DNA of 64,000 bases from Flavobacterium sp. 5 (GTDB taxonomy: Bacteria; Bacteroidota; Bacteroidia; Flavobacteriales; Flavobacteriaceae): the NCBI RefSeq assembly GCF_002813295.1, contig NZ_PHUE01000001.1, forward strand, positions 2,542,001-2,606,000, in the 5' to 3' direction. A program made the translations under genes and the position numbers. How positions within the stretch are numbered: the stretch's first letter is position 1; each line of letters opens with the position of its first letter. This document shows, piece by piece, positions 61,357 through 64,000 of this stretch. The notes under the pieces were generated by a model. It worked only from the letters and a program-made list of their open reading frames with translations, made no database searches and was not told where the DNA came from.

Positions 61357-61372
61357 TACTTAGATAAAGGAT

Positions 61373-61403
61373 AAAAAAAATCCGCTCATTACTGAACGGA
61401 TTT
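61373..61403 (-). terminator. Terminator of the dipeptidase gene
   Basis: On the minus strand AAATCCGTTCA / TGAGCGGATTT (one mismatch) and eight T. Confidence 0.8.
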
Positions 61404-61424
61404 AGAATTTTATATAACCTGAAG

Positions 61425-62813
61425 CTATTTTGAAAGCTCTACAAAATATTTGTAAAACAACGGAATAGTTTCAATTCCTTTTAGGTAATTAAAAATCCCG
61501 AAATGTTCGTTTGGTGAGTGAATTGCATCACTGTCAAGACCAAAACCCATTAAGATAGTTTTGCTTTTAAGTTCCTTTTCAAATAAAGCCACGATAGGAA
61601 TACTTCCTCCAGAACGTACTGGAATTGCAGGAATTCCAAAGGTTTCTGTATACGCCATATTGGCCGCTTTGTAACCAATGCTGTCTATAGGAGTGACATA
61701 ACCTTGACCACCATGATGTGGAGTAACTTTTACAGTAACGCCCGCTGGAGCAATACTAATGAAATGCTTGGTAAACAAATCGGTTATAGCTTCCCAATCC
61801 TGGTTTGGAACCAAACGCATAGAAATTTTTGCAAATGCTTTGCTGGCAATAACAGTTTTTGCACCTTCTCCAGTGTATCCTCCCAAAATTCCATTAACAT
61901 CCAATGTTGGGCGAATCGAATTTCGTTCGTTGGTTACATATCCTTTTTCACCATAAATATCATTTAAGTCTAATGCTTTCTTATAATTGTCAAGATTAAA
62001 AGGAGCTTTAGCCATTTCAGCTCTTTCTTCAAGAGAAAGTTCTTCGACATTATCATAAAAACCAGGAATGGTGATATGATTATTTTCGTCGTGTAATTGG
62101 GCAATCATTTTGGCCAAAATATTAATAGGGTTGGCAACAGCACCTCCGTATAAACCAGAATGTAAATCACGATTTGGTCCAGTCACTTCAACTTCTACAT
62201 AACTCAATCCTCTAAGACCTGTAGTAATAGATGGCTGTTGATTGGATATCATTCCAGTATCCGAAATCAAAATCACATCGTTTTTTAGCTTTTCGGTATT
62301 GTTTTCTACAAACGTTTTAAGATTAACACTTCCCACTTCTTCCTCGCCTTCAATCATAAATTTCACGTTGCAGGGCAGAGTATTGGTTTGAATCATGTAT
62401 TCAAAAGCTTTTACATGCATGTACATCTGACCTTTATCATCACAAGCTCCTCTTGCAAAAATGGCGCCTTCAGGATGAATATCCGTTTTTTTGATAACAG
62501 GTTCAAAAGGAGGAGAAGTCCATAATTCTAATGGATCTGCAGGCTGTACATCATAATGTCCGTAAACTAGAACAGTAGGTAGTTTTGGGTCGATTGTTTT
62601 TTCACCATATACAATTGGATACCCTGCAGTGTCGCAAATTTCGACAAAATCGCATCCGGCTTTTTCTAAACTTTCCTTTACGGCTTCGGCTGTGTCAAGA
62701 ACATCTTGAGAAAAAGCAGAGTCTGCACTTACAGATGGGATTTTTAAAAGTTCTATTAATTCGTTGATAAACCGATCTTTGTGTTTTGTAACGTATTGTT
62801 TTATATCTTCCAT
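61425..62813 (-). CDS. M20-family dipeptidase
   Basis: 462 residues. Zinc and catalytic blocks are VLVYGHYDVQPADPLELW, IFARGACDDKGQMYMHVKAF and MIEGEEEVGSVNL, then the dimerisation domain (TGPNRDLHSGLYGGAVANPI) and the last zinc histidine in DAIHSPNEHFGIFN. This is the CNDP-type branch of M20, which splits dipeptides in the cytoplasm. It is monocistronic. Confidence 0.93.
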   Translation of the reverse strand: MEDIKQYVTKHKDRFINELIELLKIPSVSADSAFSQDVLDTAEAVKESLEKAGCDFVEICDTAGYPIVYGEKTIDPKLPTVLVYGHYDVQPADPLELWTSPPFEPVIKKTDIHPEGAIFARGACDDKGQMYMHVKAFEYMIQTNTLPCNVKFMIEGEEEVGSVNLKTFVENNTEKLKNDVILISDTGMISNQQPSITTGLRGLSYVEVEVTGPNRDLHSGLYGGAVANPINILAKMIAQLHDENNHITIPGFYDNVEELSLEERAEMAKAPFNLDNYKKALDLNDIYGEKGYVTNERNSIRPTLDVNGILGGYTGEGAKTVIASKAFAKISMRLVPNQDWEAITDLFTKHFISIAPAGVTVKVTPHHGGQGYVTPIDSIGYKAANMAYTETFGIPAIPVRSGGSIPIVALFEKELKSKTILMGFGLDSDAIHSPNEHFGIFNYLKGIETIPLFYKYFVELSK

Positions 62814-62878
62814 TAAATCAAAATTTTTTGTGTATCAAAAATACAAAAAATAGAATAAATATTTTTTTTAAAAAATCC

Positions 62879-62908
62879 TTTGTAAATTGGAAGATATGAT
62901 TATCTTTG
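62879..62908 (+). promoter_or_regulatory. Promoter of tRNA-Leu
   Basis: TTTG, 18 bp, then TATCTTTG, 13 bp before the tRNA. A perfect consensus promoter. Confidence 0.85.
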
Positions 62909-62921
62909 CACCCACAATTAC

Positions 62922-63003
62922 GCGGATATGGTGAAATTGGTAGACATGCCAGACTTAGGATCTGGTGCCGCAAGGCGTGTAGGTTCGAGTCCTATTATCC
63001 GCA
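62922..63003 (+). tRNA. tRNA-Leu (TAG)
   Basis: 82 bases with a long variable arm, as expected of a class II tRNA. Acceptor GCGGATA / TATCCGC, anticodon loop ACTTAGGA with anticodon TAG, T arm GTAGGTTCGAGTCCTAT, discriminator A. CCA is not encoded. Confidence 0.95.
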
Positions 63004-63005
63004 CA

Positions 63006-63040
63006 AAAAAAGCTTCTCAATTTGAGAAGCTTTTTTGTTT
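63006..63040 (+). terminator. Terminator of tRNA-Leu
   Basis: Perfect stem AAAAAAGCTTCTCA / TGAGAAGCTTTTTT and T run. Confidence 0.9.
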
Positions 63041-63168
63041 TAGTATCATTTCGTTCTTGAAAGATACATTTTTTGCAAAATCCTTTATATCTTAGTGTTA
63101 CGTATTTTAGCATGGCTAAATAGAGTTAAAACTACCTGCATTTTTGTTCAAATTGAAATGGTAATTAC

Positions 63169-64000
63169 ATGAAAGATATAGCAAAACGTTTTCCCGAAAA
63201 CCCATTACTCTCCCCCTCAGATATTCCGCCTAGCCATAAAGACCTGCAAATAGCCTGTATTCTTAATCCAGGCGTGTTTCAGTTTGACAACAAAACATGG
63301 ATGATTCTTCGTGTAGCCGAAAGACCAGAACAAAAAAAGGATGCAATCTCATTTCCAATACTAACAGAGACAAGTAGCGAGGTTATAGAAATTTCTAAAA
63401 ACGATCCGGAATTAGATTATACAGATGCAAGAGTCATCAATTATAAAGGAGCCGATTACCTAACGACACTATCACATTTAAGATTAGTTTGCAGTGACGA
63501 CGGGATTAAATTTTATGAACCCGAAAACTATCCTCTATTAATAGGTCAAGGTATATTCGAATCATTTGGAATTGAAGATTGCCGCGTGTCCTATATAGAA
63601 GGAATTTATTATTTAACCTACACCGCAGTATCTCCCAATGGCGTTGCAGTAGGTCTTCGAACAACTGGCGATTGGAAAAACTTTCAATCGCACGGAATCA
63701 TTTTGCCACCACACAATAAGGACTGTGCAATTTTTGAAGAAAAAATCAATGGAATGTTTTATGCCTTGCATCGACCAAGTAGTGTAGCCATTGGAGGAAA
63801 TTTCATTTGGATAGCCTCCTCTCCCGATGGGATTCATTGGGGAAATCACCAATGCATTGTAAAAACAAGAAAAGGACTTTGGGATAGTGCAAGAGTTGGG
63901 GCAGGAGCGTCGCCTATAAAAACCGATAAGGGATGGCTCTCAATATATCATGGAGCCAACGAAAATCATCAATATTGTCTGGGAGCATTTTTAATGGATC
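63169..64000 (+). CDS. GH130 family glycoside phosphorylase, N-terminal part
   Basis: Starts ATG at 63169 and runs off the window; 277 codons seen. It begins DIAKRFPENPLLSPSDIPPS, then FNP-like CILNPGVFQFDNKTWMILRV. Later blocks are GIEDCRVSYIEGIYYLTYTA (the ExDxRV-type motif, probable acid), PHNKDCAIFEEKINGMFYAL and WDSARVGAGASPIKTDKGWL with IYHGA. This fits GH130 mannoside phosphorylases, which split beta-mannosidic bonds with phosphate. The exact sugar cannot be told. It may belong to a mannan or N-glycan utilisation cluster beyond the window. Confidence 0.85.
   Translation, partial: MKDIAKRFPENPLLSPSDIPPSHKDLQIACILNPGVFQFDNKTWMILRVAERPEQKKDAISFPILTETSSEVIEISKNDPELDYTDARVINYKGADYLTTLSHLRLVCSDDGIKFYEPENYPLLIGQGIFESFGIEDCRVSYIEGIYYLTYTAVSPNGVAVGLRTTGDWKNFQSHGIILPPHNKDCAIFEEKINGMFYALHRPSSVAIGGNFIWIASSPDGIHWGNHQCIVKTRKGLWDSARVGAGASPIKTDKGWLSIYHGANENHQYCLGAFLMD

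Overview
The window is low-GC DNA from a member of the Bacteroidota, most likely a Flavobacterium. Several independent signs agree: Bacteroidota promoters (TTTG, an 18-20 bp spacer, then TAnnTTTG) in front of many genes including tRNAs; a type IX secretion C-terminal domain; a TonB-dependent receptor with a carboxypeptidase-regulatory-like domain; an exonuclease-polymerase fused DnaE; a ribosomal protein S16 with a long tail; and M56 (BlaR1-like) proteins with TonB or amidase tails. Most intergenic regions end in clear rho-independent hairpins. There is no rRNA, CRISPR array or intact insertion sequence.

Layout. 1-4450 is an AT-rich accessory stretch: the C-terminus of a radical SAM/SPASM enzyme, an XRE regulator, two unrecognised envelope proteins, then an excisionase-like HTH gene and a phage/plasmid gene II/X-type replication initiator. 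It ends beside two tandem tRNA-Asp genes. 5-15 kb is housekeeping: DUF58, thioredoxin, a split ThrE exporter, a ribosome hibernation factor, a beta-barrel protein, an AsmA-like protein, trmB, a LysE-type exporter and an alkyltransferase-like repair protein. 14.7-18 kb holds two L,D-transpeptidases separated by a decayed lysE fragment. 18.4-29 kb holds an Mrp/Nfu Fe-S pair, a ferredoxin, DUF3050, glutaryl-CoA dehydrogenase, a LamB-like porin, trmN6-rimM-rpsP and a small RRM protein. 29-35.5 kb is a leucine operon (leuC, a four-helix-bundle S23 gene, leuD, a monooxygenase-fold protein, a methyltransferase, leuA, leuB, all on the minus strand). 36-39 kb is one large T9SS surface protein flanked by a 29-bp direct repeat. 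dnaE follows, then an Abi_2 (AbiD/F) HEPN gene with a small RNA directly downstream. 45.8-46.4 kb is a 21-bp tandem array. 46.6-53.7 kb looks like phosphate scavenging (PhoD phosphatase, then TonB receptor plus beta-propeller phytase). pckA, DUF423, a saccharopine dehydrogenase-type reductase and a BlaI/BlaR-like operon follow, then an M20 dipeptidase, tRNA-Leu and the start of a GH130 phosphorylase.

Strongest leads: (1) the Abi_2 gene followed within about 10 bp by a complete promoter-RNA-terminator unit, which looks like an RNA-controlled HEPN toxin; (2) the 21-bp array, with 16 identical units at one end and a tail of decayed units that keeps 21-22 bp spacing; (3) an S23 gene inside the leucine operon, flanked by heptamer and inverted repeats; (4) a BlaR1-type protease fused to a muramoyl-alanine amidase, under a BlaI repressor whose operator lies on the promoter -7 box; (5) gene relics at 16.6 kb and 58.9 kb that point to tandem duplication followed by decay.
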